A stretch of DNA of 64,000 nt from Hymenoscyphus infarciens. Lineage: Eukaryota; Ascomycota; Leotiomycetes; Helotiales; Helotiaceae. Positions within the stretch are counted from its first letter, which is position 1. Each line of letters starts with the position of its first letter. The stretch covers positions 186,001 through 250,000 of the forward strand of contig LLCB01000039.1 in assembly GCA_001414345.1 (NCBI GenBank). Reading direction: 5' to 3'. Made by a program: the position numbers and the translations under genes. The notes beneath the pieces are model-generated. The model did not search any database. It worked only from the letters and a program-made list of their open reading frames with translations, and was not told where the DNA came from. Below are positions 34,966 to 47,206 of this stretch, piece by piece.

Positions 34966-36386
34966 TTACGAAGCTGGAGCAATGTCCTTCTTGAGAGTAC
35001 CGAGGAATTGGTGCTTCTCTTGAGGAGTTTGGTATGCACCGTGTCCGAATTTTGAGGACGTGTCGATCCATTTCAAGTCAACCTTCTCCAATGCCTTTCT
35101 TGAGGTGTGAACGAACATGGATTTTCGGAGAGTCATGACACGCTTCTTAACACCTGGAACGGAACCCTTGAGGATAAGGAAATCGTTCTTGACCTCTCCG
35201 TAACGAACGAAACCACCCATTCTATTTGGAAATTAGCTTTTGCTAAGTGGATTGGTGGAACAAGTACTTACGGGGTGATTTGCTTCTTGGAGTGATCAAA
35301 CTCGGTGGTTGCGTTACCCTCATCATCACCCTTGCCAACACGGTAGACCTTGTGGTTGACAGAGGTACGGTGATGGTAACCGTCTTGACCAGCACGAGCA
35401 ACAGTCCATTGGACGTGGGATGGATGCCAGGCACCGATACAGGCGACCTTTCGGAGACCCTTGTGTGTCTTTCTCGGAAGCTTCTTGGTTCCCCATCTGC
35501 TGGTGACACCGGAGAAACCGTGACCCTTGGTGACGGCAATAACATCAATCATCTCATCTTGCTCGAAGATGGAGCTGATCTCAACTGGCTTCTCGAAAAG
35601 ACCTTGGCCGAAAGCAACCTTGTCAGCGACGCTACCTCCGTTAACCTGAATTTCCATCAAGTGTGCCTTCTTTTGCTTAAGAGGGGTCTTGCGGATTTGG
35701 GTGTGGGCGAGGACACGGACAACGGAGCAGTACTTCTTGATGCGCTCGATCTCACGGGTGATGGAGGCGGAGTCCTTCTCTTGGTGCTTCTTGGCGTACT
35801 TGGTGAAGGCCTTCTTCTTGCTCTTGTACCAGTTCTTGTAGAATCGGCGCTTAACCTCGTCGCTCAAATGCTCAGCCCAAACGGTGGTGAGGGATCGAAG
35901 ACCACGGGGAGTCTCGATGTAACCAACTAGACCAACAACGATCACCTAAAATAGATGTTAGCCATTGACACAATTGCCAAGCGGGCTGCATTGTTCGTAC
36001 TGGTGGTGTCTCAATGATTGTGACTGCCTCAACAACCTCCTTCTTATGTGACTTGGCTCCCGGTCTGTCGAGATCGCGAACGATGGTGGACATACCAGCC
36101 TTGTAGCCCATGGTGGCGGTAAGGTGGACTGGCTTCTTTGGGTCATCCTTAGGGAATCTTTGCGAGGGAGTTAGCGGTGTTTGAGTGGCAGATTCGAGGG
36201 GGATTCGCAGAGGCTCGAGGGGTGGAAAACTTACGACTTGACCTATGCAGAAGTTAGCAGATGCGCAAGCAAAATTCAGGCAATTGGAGGCGGGAGACTC
36301 ACCTTTCCTCTATGACGGGCAGCTCTCTTGCGAGGTAAGAAGGCTAAAGAGCCGTGACGAGGTGCCTCGAACTTTCTGTGAGACAT
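34966..36386 (-). CDS. rpl3: 60S ribosomal protein L3 (uL3)
   Basis: Five exons: 36386-36303, 36242-36235 (8 nt), 36157-36001, 35945-35272 and 35221-34966; introns are 60, 77, 55 and 50 nt and the product is 392 aa, close to yeast Rpl3 (387). The protein begins [20 protein letters not shown] and contains [52 protein letters not shown], the [20 protein letters not shown] loop, [19 protein letters not shown], and the [19 protein letters not shown] and MTLRKSM C-terminal part. uL3 helps form the peptidyl-transferase region of the large subunit. The 8-nt exon is needed to encode VKS between GK and FPKDDPKK. The gene should be strongly expressed. Confidence 0.96.
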
Positions 36387-37552
36387 CGTGGGCGATTTTG
36401 TCGACTGATTTTGTTGATTCCAAAAGTCGCAGGACAAAATATAAAAGTTGTATCGAGTGCGATTGTGCGGAAACGGCGCTAGCGTTAGCGAATTCACGTG
36501 ATGCGGCAAAAATCACCCTGCACGGATCATGGGGTGGCCTAGCTGCCCCGCAATTGCAAGTCGAATTTTCAAGGCTGATACAATCTATTACTCTCTAGAA
36601 ATCTTACTCTGTCTAATTTTACTACGTAGGTTCCATTTCCACCCATTTCCAGGTGTACTGTAATATAAATGACTAGAGTGAAATTTATATTCAAGTACCT
36701 TCAAATTGTCCTAGTTGTAATCCTATCAAAAAAGTTCCCCGTCCCATCTAGAGCCTCCTTCCTATCTTATCCAAGGTTTTTTTTAAAGCTCGAAATATAC
36801 TCTCCTTCTCTATACCAGTACTAGTACATAAACCTTAAACCCGAACCTTCGTTTTTTAGTACAGCACTCTTACGCTTTCAAGGTTCCCAGCTGTCAGAAA
36901 TAACAGTTAATTGGGGAGGGGAGAGATAGTAAATACAAACTATCCAGTCAGCCCAGTTCACCTTAAAAGTACATCAAAAGTACATCAAAAGTATATCAAA
37001 AGTCTATCAAAAGTCTATCAAAAGTATACTACCCGCCACCCCCCCCCCCCCTTGTTTAAAGTTATAGGTAGGGCTTTTTTTTTTATACAGTTATTATAGA
37101 CTTTTACTTGCACCACCAAAATCGTACTTTCGGGTGAGTTTAGAGTTGTCGAAAATTAGTGCGCGAATGGCAAGAACAATCGGTAGAGTTCCAAGTCTAG
37201 CGTTCACTCGAACTTCTCATGAAAACACTACCACCATCGCTTCCAGATGACCCGCGAAAGAGAAAGAAAGAAAAAACCATCCGAATATTGTTCTTCTGTT
37301 AATTCACCAGAATTACATATTCACCGAGGGTCATTTGAATCACTGCATACGAGTACGTGGAGATTAAAAAGTCACATCATAACAAGAGCAAAAGCATAAT
37401 ATAAACATTTAATGGGATTTTTCTTCTGTACAGTTTCCATAAATTGAACCCCATGAGACTTCTCCAATTCCTGAAATATACAACCCCTAAAGCTCGTCGC
37501 ACTCCCCTAATATCTCGAAAAGAAGAAGAAAAAATCAAGTCTTGTAAACATA
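36387..37552. other. intergenic region with a tandem repeat
   Basis: About 1.2 kb between the rpl3 promoter and the 3' end of ssn6. Contents are poly-C and poly-T runs (37041-37052, 37076-37084) and an 11-bp tandem array (36965-37028). No gene. Confidence 0.5.
36965..37028. repeat. tandem array of about six 11-bp AAAAGTACATC units
   Basis: Consecutive AAAAGTACATC / AAAAGTATATC / AAAAGTCTATC units in head-to-tail order. Confidence 0.85.
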
Positions 37553-40500
37553 TCAAGCTGGTGTGTCCACCTTTGTTGATCCATTAACAACCCCATTTGC
37601 AGCATGACCATTAACGCCAGTAGGAGATGTTGTAACTTTTGCCTCACCCGTAGCAGACCCTGGTCCAGATCCAGCAGCCGATACAATTCCTCCCTTTTTA
37701 TCCTCTTCTCCGTCATCATCGTAATCTTCATCAACTTCCATCTTTCGTGCAGCTCGTTCAGGTTCGCCAACTTGCGGTGGGGGAGGCGGAGGAGCAGGAT
37801 GCTCCATACGCTCCCGTTCTCGTTCACGGTCATCAACGGCATACTCCTTTGACACGGGTTGTTGTGCAGGAGCCGGTGGAAGCTCATGTACAGGTGTATG
37901 GGGCGCAGTTGGGCCTGGAGGGCCCTGCATTGGTAAGTTATTGACCGGTGGAGGTGCGTGGGTTGGTGGGTGGTGTGCGGCTTCGGATGGATGATAATTT
38001 TCATTTGCCCGACGTTGTTCTTCACGACGCTGGTCCTCGATCCGCCTTTGCTCATCCGCACGACGATGTTGTTCATCCATTAAACGTCTTTGTTCATCAG
38101 CACGTCGAAATTCCTCAGAGTTTCGGCGAAATGGCTGCTCACGCGGTGGCGTAGATGGTCTGCGATGATGCATATCATCCATTCGAGCTCGAGCCTCATC
38201 AGATGCTGGCTTCTTCATTGATGGCTGCTCATCTTCCCACTCTCGCATTCTTTTGGGTCCTACCGAGGCAGGTCTATCACCGTTCCGTTCAGCTGCAGCT
38301 TCTTGTTGGGCAACCATGGCAGAGGCTGGAGGAGGAACGCCGCTTTCAATGCCTGCAGGAGTCGAGATATCAGGATGATGTTGTTGATATCCTTGTTGAT
38401 GTGGGTAGCCGGATTTCGGCGACGCCATTCTATTGTTGTCTAGAATAGGGCGCACTTCAGTTCGTGGGCTGTTTCCCCGTCCAAACGGTGGGAGAGGTCC
38501 CTGACTGGGTGGAGGTCCCTGACCAAGGCCAGGGCCATTCAATTGATTTGGTGCAGGAGGCAAGACGCTGGAACTTGGGCCCGCGGGTCCAACGTAGTTA
38601 GGATTTGAGACGCGATGAGGACCAGCTGGGAGAGGACCTTGTTGTGGCGGTGGTGGGGGTTGTTGTTGAGAAGGCGGCTGTGGGGGCCCCTGCCCTGGAT
38701 AATTGCCCATACCTGGGTGATGCTCACGAGGAGGGGATCTTCTACTGAGCGGCGGAGGGCCAGATTGAGCACCGTTTGGTCCGCCAGGAGGTCCATTTAG
38801 ACCAGGACCACCCAAACTGTTCAATCCTCCAAGTCCACCAGGACCAACAAGGCCAGGGCCAGTCTGGCCACGATCAGCTCCAGGTCCTGGGTATGGTCTC
38901 ATTTGTTGATCTTGTCTAGGGCTAGGTCCACGTGCCAACGGAGGAATTGGACCTCCTGGTGGCCCACGAGCAGCGTCTCTTGGGTCGAATGGATTTGCCG
39001 GTTGGGGATGAATCTCAGCTAGTCGACTACCCCAACCATTGACAGGATTTGGTGGACCTTGTGGTTGGGCTTGAGGCGCAGAGCTTCCCCATTGAGGACC
39101 TGGCGGGCCGACAGCCCCAGTAACTTGGTAAGCTTGAGGATGGACGTCTTGTGGAAGGGGTGCGCTTGTTTGAATGGGGAGTCCATTGGTAGGTCCGTTA
39201 CGGAGTAATTGAAGACGGGCTTTGATGTGTGCATTTGTTGGATCAAGTTCAGCTGCACGTTGGTACGCGTCTAATGCATCGTTGATTTGATTGTTGCAAG
39301 ATTCATACTAAGAAAGGATTAGTTATATTGTTATTATTATTTTTTTTGGGCAAACTTGAGGGTTAAGTCGAAGCAAACTCACCAAAGTACCCAAGTCGTA
39401 CCAGACTTCGGAGATGTACGGGTTCAAGCGTATCGCACGGGAGTAGGCATCAAGTGCATCTCGGTACTGGTTGATCTGGTAATACAAAACGCCAATCGAG
39501 CACCAGAATGTTGGGTTCCGTCCGTCTCGATAGACGGCTTGCTGATAGGCCTCGTACGCCTTTGGGTACTTCTGCTGTGACATGTAACATCGGCCAAGCA
39601 AATACCAGCTTTGTGCATCACCTTGGTCTGCCACGTGTTAGCGCGTACAATGCAGGACGGATTATTTTTGACGAGTCTCACCTGAGTTGACAGATTTCTC
39701 GAGGTACTCAATAGCACGCTCTTGGCTGGTGAAGCTGTTGCTCTGCTGATGATGCAGCCAACCAAGCTGTTGGAGCACCTTTGCATGGTTTGGGTCTCTA
39801 TCAAGAACGCGCATGTAGGCTGCTTTTGCATTGTCATACTGTGAGGGTAAATTAGAAAAGGGGACTTGGTGGTTTGATTATTGCTGAAAAAAGGTGGACC
39901 TACATCTTTCTGCTGCTCATGCACATGGCCAATCTGAAACCAAATATCTTCTTCGGTGAGAGGAGTTGGGGGTACCGAAACAATGTATCGGAAACACTAA
40001 AAACAATCAGTAAACATCTTATGCATGGCCGATTTTCGGTTTCACAGTACCTCGAGACTTTGTTGGTATTTTTGTTGCTGCTTGTAAATTATACCCAGGC
40101 GAAAATAAATCTCGTTGGCCTTTTCAAAATCTGGCTGCATGCGCATGACTTGAGAAAAGGCTTCTTCGGCATGCTCGAGGGAGCCATATCGATCGTAGAG
40201 AATTCCGATACCGTACCAAAGCTTTGGTTCCTGAGTAGCTTTATTAGATCCAGTCCCACCCGAATTTGACGATGAACGAACCTTTGGGTCTCTGAGATGA
40301 TACAAAGCCTGTTGGTATGCGGTATATGCTTGCTGGAGGTCATCCATCATCAAGTAGCAGTGACCTGTGGAGTGGTCAATAATTTGTTCCGAAGGGCACA
40401 AGGCTACCAGGTAGACCCACCTAAGCTACCCCAAACATCACCGTTGTTTCCATCCAATTTTAAAATATTCTGAAGGTATTCAACAGCTTTGGGAAATTGT

Positions 40501-40842
40501 TCTTGGGTGCGGAGGATAGCACTGATCGCATTCAGGGCGGGTATCGATCGGGGGTTTGAGCGCAAAGCGTGCTCGTAAGCACCCATAGCTTCCTCAAGCG
40601 AACCCATCAATTCCGCAAAACTCCCTAGCGCCAACAGTCAGTGAATGGCTCTCGCAAAACCAAGATGGGATGCAAATCATCTTACCGATTTGCAGCCAGA
40701 CCGCCTCGTTCATCGCAGCCATTGTTTGGGGAGCAGGCCACGCTTGTTGCGGCTGTTGTTGAGGCATTCCGGGGGGAGGGGGGCCACCAGGAGGGCCATG
40801 GTGCATAATGCCTCCTGGGGGAGACGGATGATGGCTTGCCAT
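37553..40842 (-). CDS. ssn6: Ssn6/Cyc8 TPR transcriptional co-repressor
   Basis: Seven exons: 40842-40686, 40624-40421, 40364-40051, 39996-39904, 39838-39682, 39627-39383 and 39307-37553, with introns of 54-75 nt; the product is 974 aa. A Pro/Gln/His-rich start (MASHHPSPPGGIMHHG) is followed by about ten tetratricopeptide repeats (residues about 45-400). Examples are EEAMGAYEHALRSNPRSIPA, LWYGIGILYDRYGSLEHAEE, SWYLLGRCYMSQQKYPKAYE and ALDAYSRAIRLNP. The C-terminal half is low-complexity Pro/Gln/Gly plus an Arg/Glu-rich coil (RRADEQRR units). Ssn6 and Tup1 form the general repressor complex recruited by DNA-binding proteins; the TPR region binds Tup1. All phases agree, so the gene looks intact. 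It is divergent from ump1. Confidence 0.93.
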
Positions 40843-41793
40843 TGCGGATGGTGTTGTGAAGATGCGACGAAAGGAGTGTAGTGCGCGCTAGCAACCAGGC
40901 TCGAGGCGCCGTCGTCAGAAGCGCACCCGCGATGGTTTGCGAGCTTGGAACAATTACAACCGCAGCAAGGTCGAAGGGATGGTACTGAAACAGCTATGCG
41001 ATCGATGGTGTGGTGTTGTGTTGTGGAAAGAGTGGTGATGCCCGGAATCTGGCTTCTAATCGCGATAGGAGAGGGTCGAGGGGTCGGTGGTGGATGAACA
41101 ACCAAGAACAAATCAACCTGTGGCGCAAGGCAATTGGATTCACCCGTCCGTTGTAAACACGGTCTGACGATATAAATTAAACTTCCGAGTGAATCGAGGG
41201 GGGCGAAGGGGGGGGGGGGTGTCGAGAAGCGAAGCGAAGAGAAGAGGAAGAACTACAATGCGAATTCCAGCAGCGAGGAGAGAGTGAATGGGGCGCTCGT
41301 GGAGGCTGCGCAATCGTGGTTGCAGACTTGTGCTCAAAGGTCGGGCGGGATACGATTCGGAAAGCAGAAGGGGATCCTTCTGATTTTAGGGCGGATAGAG
41401 CAACTCACCTTACCCACCCTAACCATTGAGACCCACTTTTCCAACCTATCTGAACTTCGTGGCACGTACCGGAGACAGTCCGTAAGTACAGTACTGTACA
41501 GTACCCTTTTTTTGGATTAAAAAAGTGACGATTAGCACCAAGCCTAATGGGGCTCGAACTGGGAAAAGGCCCCAGAGTGGGGCGACGCGAGGAAGGGCCC
41601 TTGCTTAGGCAGCTCGCTAAGTGGAAGTGCGTGACCCCCAGGCAACAAGCTCCGCGAAGCTCCATCAACACCACGAAAAACGCTCTACATCACCGCTACC
41701 ACCACCGCTTTCCATCATCAACCACCACCACCACCACCACCACCACTCCCCATCACTTCAAATCCTCTAAAACATACGCCCGCTTCACTCAAG
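40843..41793. promoter_or_regulatory. shared promoter region of ssn6 and ump1
   Basis: 951 bases between divergent starts, rich in CT/GA tracts, with a (CAC)n run at 41720-41746 just upstream of ump1 and a G-run near 41208-41218. No long frame here looks coding. Confidence 0.5.
41720..41746. repeat. (CCA)n microsatellite
   Basis: About eight consecutive CCA units about 50 nt upstream of the ump1 start codon. Confidence 0.8.
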
Positions 41794-42410
41794 ATGGTAG
41801 GGCCCCCTATTTCCAGCCCCCAGAATGCATGAATGCATCGCGCAGCCAGCCTCCGTCACCAACTCCTTTCAGCCTCCTCCTGCTAACCATCTCCAGGCAA
41901 TGCGCATCGCACCCCCCTCATCGCACACTACCTCCCACTCCCACCTCCTCCCCAAATCTCTCGGAGCCCCTTCAGCGCCCGGTCTCCATGACACCATCCG
42001 CGCCGGTGTAGGACCAACAACCTCCACTTCCCTCAACAGCGCTCCGGATTCTTCGCACCCCTTGGAGTCTCGATTGAAGAACTGGGAGGCCACGCAGGAA
42101 GCATTGAAGATGGAAGGTCTCAGACGGACCTTTGGAATCGCCGAGCCCATTCGTAGGGGTATGGAGTTGAAGGTTGTCAGAGATGGAAGCTGGAGACCCG
42201 CTGTTTTGGGAGGTTCTGCTAGAGGTATGCTTGGAATGTGCTCCATGATGTGAGGGTCAAATGCTAATTGCTATATCAGGTGGTGTGCACGAAGACATTC
42301 TTCGGGGACGAGACTGCGAGTTGGCATGGGAAGATGTCTTCCAAGGCGATGAGATGAGAAATGTACCAGGATTCCACGAGGAGCTTGAGAGAAAGGTTCG
42401 CATGCAGTAG
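41794..42410 (+). CDS. ump1: proteasome maturation factor Ump1
   Basis: Exons are 41794-41796 (the ATG alone), 41897-42224 and 42280-42410, with introns of 100 and 55 nt; the product is 153 aa. The protein reads MAMRIAPPSSH, then GLHDTIRAGV, HPLESRLKNWEATQEALKME, GLRRTFGIAEPIRRGMELK, HEDILRGRDCELAWEDVFQG and ends ERKVRMQ. This is the Ump1/POMP pattern of a chaperone that assists 20S proteasome half-mer assembly and is degraded as the first substrate. The first intron begins right after ATG (GTAGGG) and ends after a TGCTAAC branch and CTCCAG. If exon 1 is not used, the ATG at 41900 gives a protein only two residues shorter. Confidence 0.9.
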
Positions 42411-43256
42411 ATGAATGGCTAGGAGGTTGCAGGGGGGGGAAAGCAAGCTTGTAATATTACAAAGGATCACATTTGGGCATACTGGCGTTGAGAGACGATT
42501 GCCATAGAGTTCCGATGAATCGAGAAATTTATACTTCACTTGTTATCCTTTTATTTTGAACTGTTGAATGGGAATTGTCCTGACCTTTACAGCTTGATCA
42601 TCTAGCCAGCTGGACGCTACAACAATTGTGACGTTGAAGTTGTCCAAGATCTCCAGCCGGGGCTAATTACTGGACTCCACTGGATGACTTGGATGGAAAA
42701 CGCCTGATGCGTAACCTGGACCTGGGCGACGAGACAAGCTTACAACAGTCGAGAGCCAATGATAGGGAGGCTGTTGGATTGGTGGAGTAAAACATAAAAC
42801 CAGTGGGGAGAAGCGAATAAGTTTAATCGCTGAGAAAGCTACCATTTCGGGCTAGAGCCATTTCACCGCTACAATCCAAATCCGTCATCAAGAGGTGTGC
42901 GTGGGTTAAAAATAAGTACTCTGTACCTCATCAGGTACCATCCTATCTCTCTCCTTTTCTATACAACCTGGAAGACAAACAACCTCAAATCCTCGAGATC
43001 AGGTTCCCCTTCAAGTGTCGCAGAGCCTGATACTACTATAACATTTCTTTGGTTCTCTGGTCCTCCCAAGTTGGTCCCATCATCCTAGGGGAGCAAAATC
43101 CACGTTTTCTGCCTCGATGGAGGTAGGACACCAACTATTCGGCGCTTATTATGGCAACTCCCGTCATCTTTTGAAGAGAGGCTCTTGTTGGGGCGTTTGA
43201 CTTTTATATCCTAAGCTTTTCATTATGCGCCGACTGTTTTATTTGCAAGGCCCTTC
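42411..43256. other. intergenic region left of the AT-rich element
   Basis: About 0.85 kb after ump1, mostly of ordinary composition. No gene found. Confidence 0.45.
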
Positions 43257-43258
43257 TA

Positions 43259-45615
43259 ATCGCTTAGACCACCTCTTACCTAATCCGCTTTGTGTATTAG
43301 GTAAGGGAGGGTAATATAATAAAACTAGTAATACGACTACTTTTAGGCGAAAATTAGATACTAAATCTAAATAAATTAAAGAGAAATCTATAACTATTAT
43401 ATTTCTATAACTTAAATACCTAACTATTATGTTCTTCTATTCTAGAAACCTTTTCTAAAAGCTACTTAAAAATAGGCTTCTATTTTAGCTTCTAAGTTCT
43501 TATAATCCTTATATTCCTTATATTTACTACTTAATTCTCCTCTACTCTCTCTTCTCTTATATCTTTTAAAGCTTAATATTTATATATCTCTTTATACTTT
43601 TAAACTACCTTCCTACTATCTACTATTAGCTTACGTCTTTCCTTAGTTATAGAGATATTATATAACCTATATAAAGTAAGCACGCCTTTAAGTATTAAAG
43701 ATTAGAAGGTAGATTCGAGTTTATCTTATACGTGAATAATAGAGAGAGTAATTAGTTATTAGAGTTTAAGAGCTTCTACTATATATATACGTATATAATC
43801 TACTCTCTTCTTTCTTATATATATTATTAAGAGAGTAGGCTAATCTATAAAAGTTGGTCTAGAGGAGAGGGTATAGGGTAGTAGGGTAGTAAAAGCTAGA
43901 AATATATCGTTATCTAATAACTCTTTCTTTTCTTCTTTCTATTCTTCTTCTACTAACTATTTACTTTTATAGATCTTAAGCTTCTATAAAACTAGTTCTA
44001 GGTTTAGTAGGATAAGACCTATCTTATAAAATAATAACTAAATAGTATCTAATATAAACGTTCTATCTTAGAAGTGTTAGAAAAACCAAAAGAAGTCTAC
44101 TTTTATTACCTCTTTCACGTTATTATATTATAACGGCATAAAATATATATAACTATAGTAGAGGTATATAGAAGTGCGTATAGCAGAATGACGTATATAG
44201 ATACTAGGCTCTAATACGGAAGAAAAGGCTAAACTAGCCTTTTCTAACTCTAGGAGAGTAGGCTGCTATATATAAGAGGTTCGGACTATATAAAAGAGTC
44301 TAAAACCGAATAACCTCGGCTAATACAAAAGCCTAAACCCTACGAAGTACGTTCGAAAGCTCGGACGGACGTACGGACGTACGTAACCTTTCTAAATTAG
44401 ATAATACAAAATAACAACTACTGAAACACGGTATATGCTATGTAATCTCGGCTATATAAGACGGTATACCGTCATATATATAACTCGGTTAGAAGTGCTC
44501 TCTTAAACTAGTGTTTTAGAGCTTAAAAAACACTAATATCTAGAGGCTAAAGAACGTATATAAAATAAGAGAGAAGTTAGAAAGGTTAGATATTATACTT
44601 CTAGTAGTAGTTAATAAAGTCTTAAGTTAAGTATAAACTATAGCTATGAAAGAGAAGAAGTTAGTACTTCTTATATATTAAGTGTTTTATAAAGAGTTTG
44701 AAGTATTTAAGATATTTAAAGCTAAGATAGTTGTTTATAAATACTATATTAAAGCGTACTTAGAAGGTATTTAGATCTATAGTATTATTAAAGTGCTTTT
44801 ATAAGTAATATACGTTTTTAAAGATAATTATTAGTAGAACCTTCTTTCTACCCTAGTTTATTATTATAACTACTATAACTAATTCTCTATTCTCTAGATT
44901 AAAAATAAAAGTAGCTTTATAATCTTTTAAAATAATAACCTTATCTTTATATATAACGTTTATTTAAAACCTGGTTTTGTTAAAGTTATAAATATCCTTA
45001 CTTTAAATACTCTAGTAGTTTATAAAACGTTTAAAGTCTTAAAAGTAGTTATCTATATCCTCTTTAATATATATATCTCTTCTCTTTATTAAGAAAGGCT
45101 TTACTTATATTATTTTAAAGAAGTTCTTATTCTAAGCTATCTATATCTTCCTCTACCTTCTTAACGTAGTTATCTTCTCTCTATTATACTAAAGAAGTCG
45201 GTTTATAAAGAGAATAAGAGTTTTAAGGTTTGTAGATTTACTAGTATTATATAAGAGAAGGAGGTACTCTTTAAGAGCTTTATTTTTAGGTGTTATAAGC
45301 TTTTTATTATATCTACTATATATATAAGAGGCTAGTCGTCTTTTAAGTTGTTTTCGAAGTTATTAGTATAGTATATTAAAATCCTTAGCTAATTTAGTAA
45401 TTTTAGTATAAGGATTACTATTAAAGAACTAGATAATATATTATATTTAATCCTTAACTTCTTAAGATGTTAGTATATTATTAATAGTAGAATAATAGAG
45501 CTTTAGTAGGAGGGGGTAGTAAAAGTAGTAAAAGTAGTTATATTACTAGTTTTATTGTATTACTCTCTCTCACCTAATACACAAAGCGGATTAGGTGAGA
45601 GGTAGTCCAAGCGAT
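43259..45615. mobile_element. 2.36-kb AT-rich TIR element, probable RIP-degraded DNA transposon
   Basis: The left end (43259) starts ATCGCTTAGACCACCTCTTA and the right end (45615) is the inverted counterpart, with a few mismatches over about 47 bp. Each terminal repeat also contains a small palindrome (CCTAAT...ATTAGG). The element is flanked by TA on both sides (43257-43258 and 45616-45617), as for Tc1/mariner-like insertion. The interior is extremely AT-rich and full of stop codons in all frames, unlike the flanks, as repeat-induced point mutation produces. A transposase was once likely inside, but I cannot identify its family. Confidence 0.8.
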
Positions 45616-46136
45616 TACCCTGTCGCTCGGTCTGTGCTGCCCGTCATGGCGGTGCGGCGGTCACCAAGCGCGGGCGTAAGACCAGGAAAGTTTTCTTGTC
45701 TATGGGGGTAGAAAGTGTGCTTGAAGGTTCACTCACCAGGATTTCTCCCAGGCTGATTAGGTTTCGACTCGCTAGAAAGTGCTTCTGTGGCTGAGGTGGT
45801 TCATCGATGAGGGGCACGTCGTTGCACAAAGTTCATCCCTTTGGCTTTTAAAAAGGCAGGAGTCTCAACCAAGGAGCCGCACCGTATATGGAGTCTACGA
45901 GTACCTTACTTGTACCGTACCGAGACGGAGCATCAGCAAAAAGAAATAACACCAACACAACAGTCACATTCTCACGGTTACACCCACCAGGATTCCACCT
46001 TCTACGAGCCAATGCAACAACGTCTTTCGCCTCCCCAAGCCCTTCCCAACCTTATCAATTTAACCACCTGACAACAACACCATACGAATCCCGGCTCACG
46101 GCCACCAAGCAGGCCAGGCAAGAAGGAAGCGTCGCT

Positions 46137-46162
46137 GCTCATTGCTCATTGCTCATTGCTCA
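46137..46162. repeat. tandem GCTCATT units
   Basis: Three to four direct 7-bp GCTCATT copies. Confidence 0.8.
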
Positions 46163-46213
46163 GCCAAAGATGATGAGCTGCAGATGAGCACGGGAAGGAA
46201 GTCTGGAAGGCCG

Positions 46214-46266
46214 CCATGCCCATGCCCATGCACGCCCACGCCCACGCCCACGCCCACGCCGCCCAC
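46214..46266. repeat. CCCATG / CCCACG minisatellite
   Basis: Tandem 6-bp units, first CCCATG then CCCACG, GC-rich. Confidence 0.85.
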
Positions 46267-46334
46267 AGGCGAAATTGGCACAAGGAAACAGGCGAACTGC
46301 ATGCGATCAATCAAGCATCCCGGACACCGTGCAT

Positions 46335-46370
46335 CAAGTGCCAAGTCCAGTGCCAAGTCCAGTGCCAAGG
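46335..46370. repeat. tandem AAGTCCAGTGCC units
   Basis: Three near-identical 12-bp units. Confidence 0.8.
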
Positions 46371-47122
46371 ATGCCTGTCTGTCAGCCCCCCCCCCTTTCT
46401 TCCGATTCGAATGGAGATGGAGATGCTGCTCAAAAGGGGAACTCATCCCAAGGCAAAGCATGTAAGCAGTGCTGTGCTGTGACTCGTGAGGTGAGCGAGC
46501 AAGGACTTGTCACAATATGACTACCAGGCGCAGATATCATTACCATCCATTTGATACAAATCCACATGAGTCAGTGTCAATTCGGTTGACGCTTCGACGA
46601 CTGCACGTTGGTCGTTCCACCATCCATCGATATCTCTGTTTCCCCGCATCTCGACTCCTGGTTCATGCCAAATGAACTTGTTAAATGGAAACATGAAACT
46701 ACCGAGGACACGCGAAGAAACGTCAGACACCTTTGCGGAAGAATATCGGCTCGAAAGCATGAAAGACTGATCACGACTTCGGGATTCGCTTTCCTGGTTA
46801 ATGGGTAATATGTGCAATGGTCAGCCATCAATGCAAAGAGCAGTGAGGATGGGAGTACAACGTGTACCTCTGGAGAGGGAGTACTCGTACCGGGTACCTC
46901 GCTCGGTCATGCAAGCTTTTGTTCGATATTGCCATCGTCAATAAACTTCATACAATTATCAATGAACGACCTCGGTTTGTTGGAATCTGAATATTCCAGC
47001 AGCAGGAGAGGAGAGCAAAGTCTCTGAATAGAATCTGTGTGATAGAATCCGCACACACCCATGGCAAACACCATTGTGTTACACCACACTCCACAATTCA
47101 TCCCATCCGTTACCTTACTGTA

Positions 47123-47206
47123 CTATCCCCCCCCTTAAGTAAATGTAATCGCACGGCCGCTGTGCCATACTAAATGTCTGTGCACTCTACATTTAGTTCC
47201 GAATAG
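47123..47206. mobile_element. 84-bp TA-flanked miniature inverted-repeat element, copy 2
   Basis: It starts CTATCCCCCCCC like the element at 32237 and is flanked by TA (47121-47122 and 47207-47208). The arms are more diverged (left TTAAGTAAATGTAATCGCAC, right end ATTTAGTTCCGAATAG), but the layout, including GCAC/GTGC inner ends, matches copy 1. Confidence 0.6.

Noticed and set aside
35247..35930. 227-codon frame on the plus strand
   Set aside because: Antisense shadow of rpl3; the minus-strand frame is clearly uL3.
46137..46370. Telomere or CRISPR-like array
   Set aside because: Units do not match telomeric TTAGGG and there are no spaced identical repeats; simple minisatellites explain it.
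46153..46461. Gly/Val-repeat ORFs over the CCCACG tract
   Set aside because: Simple-repeat translation in several frames; no gene evidence.
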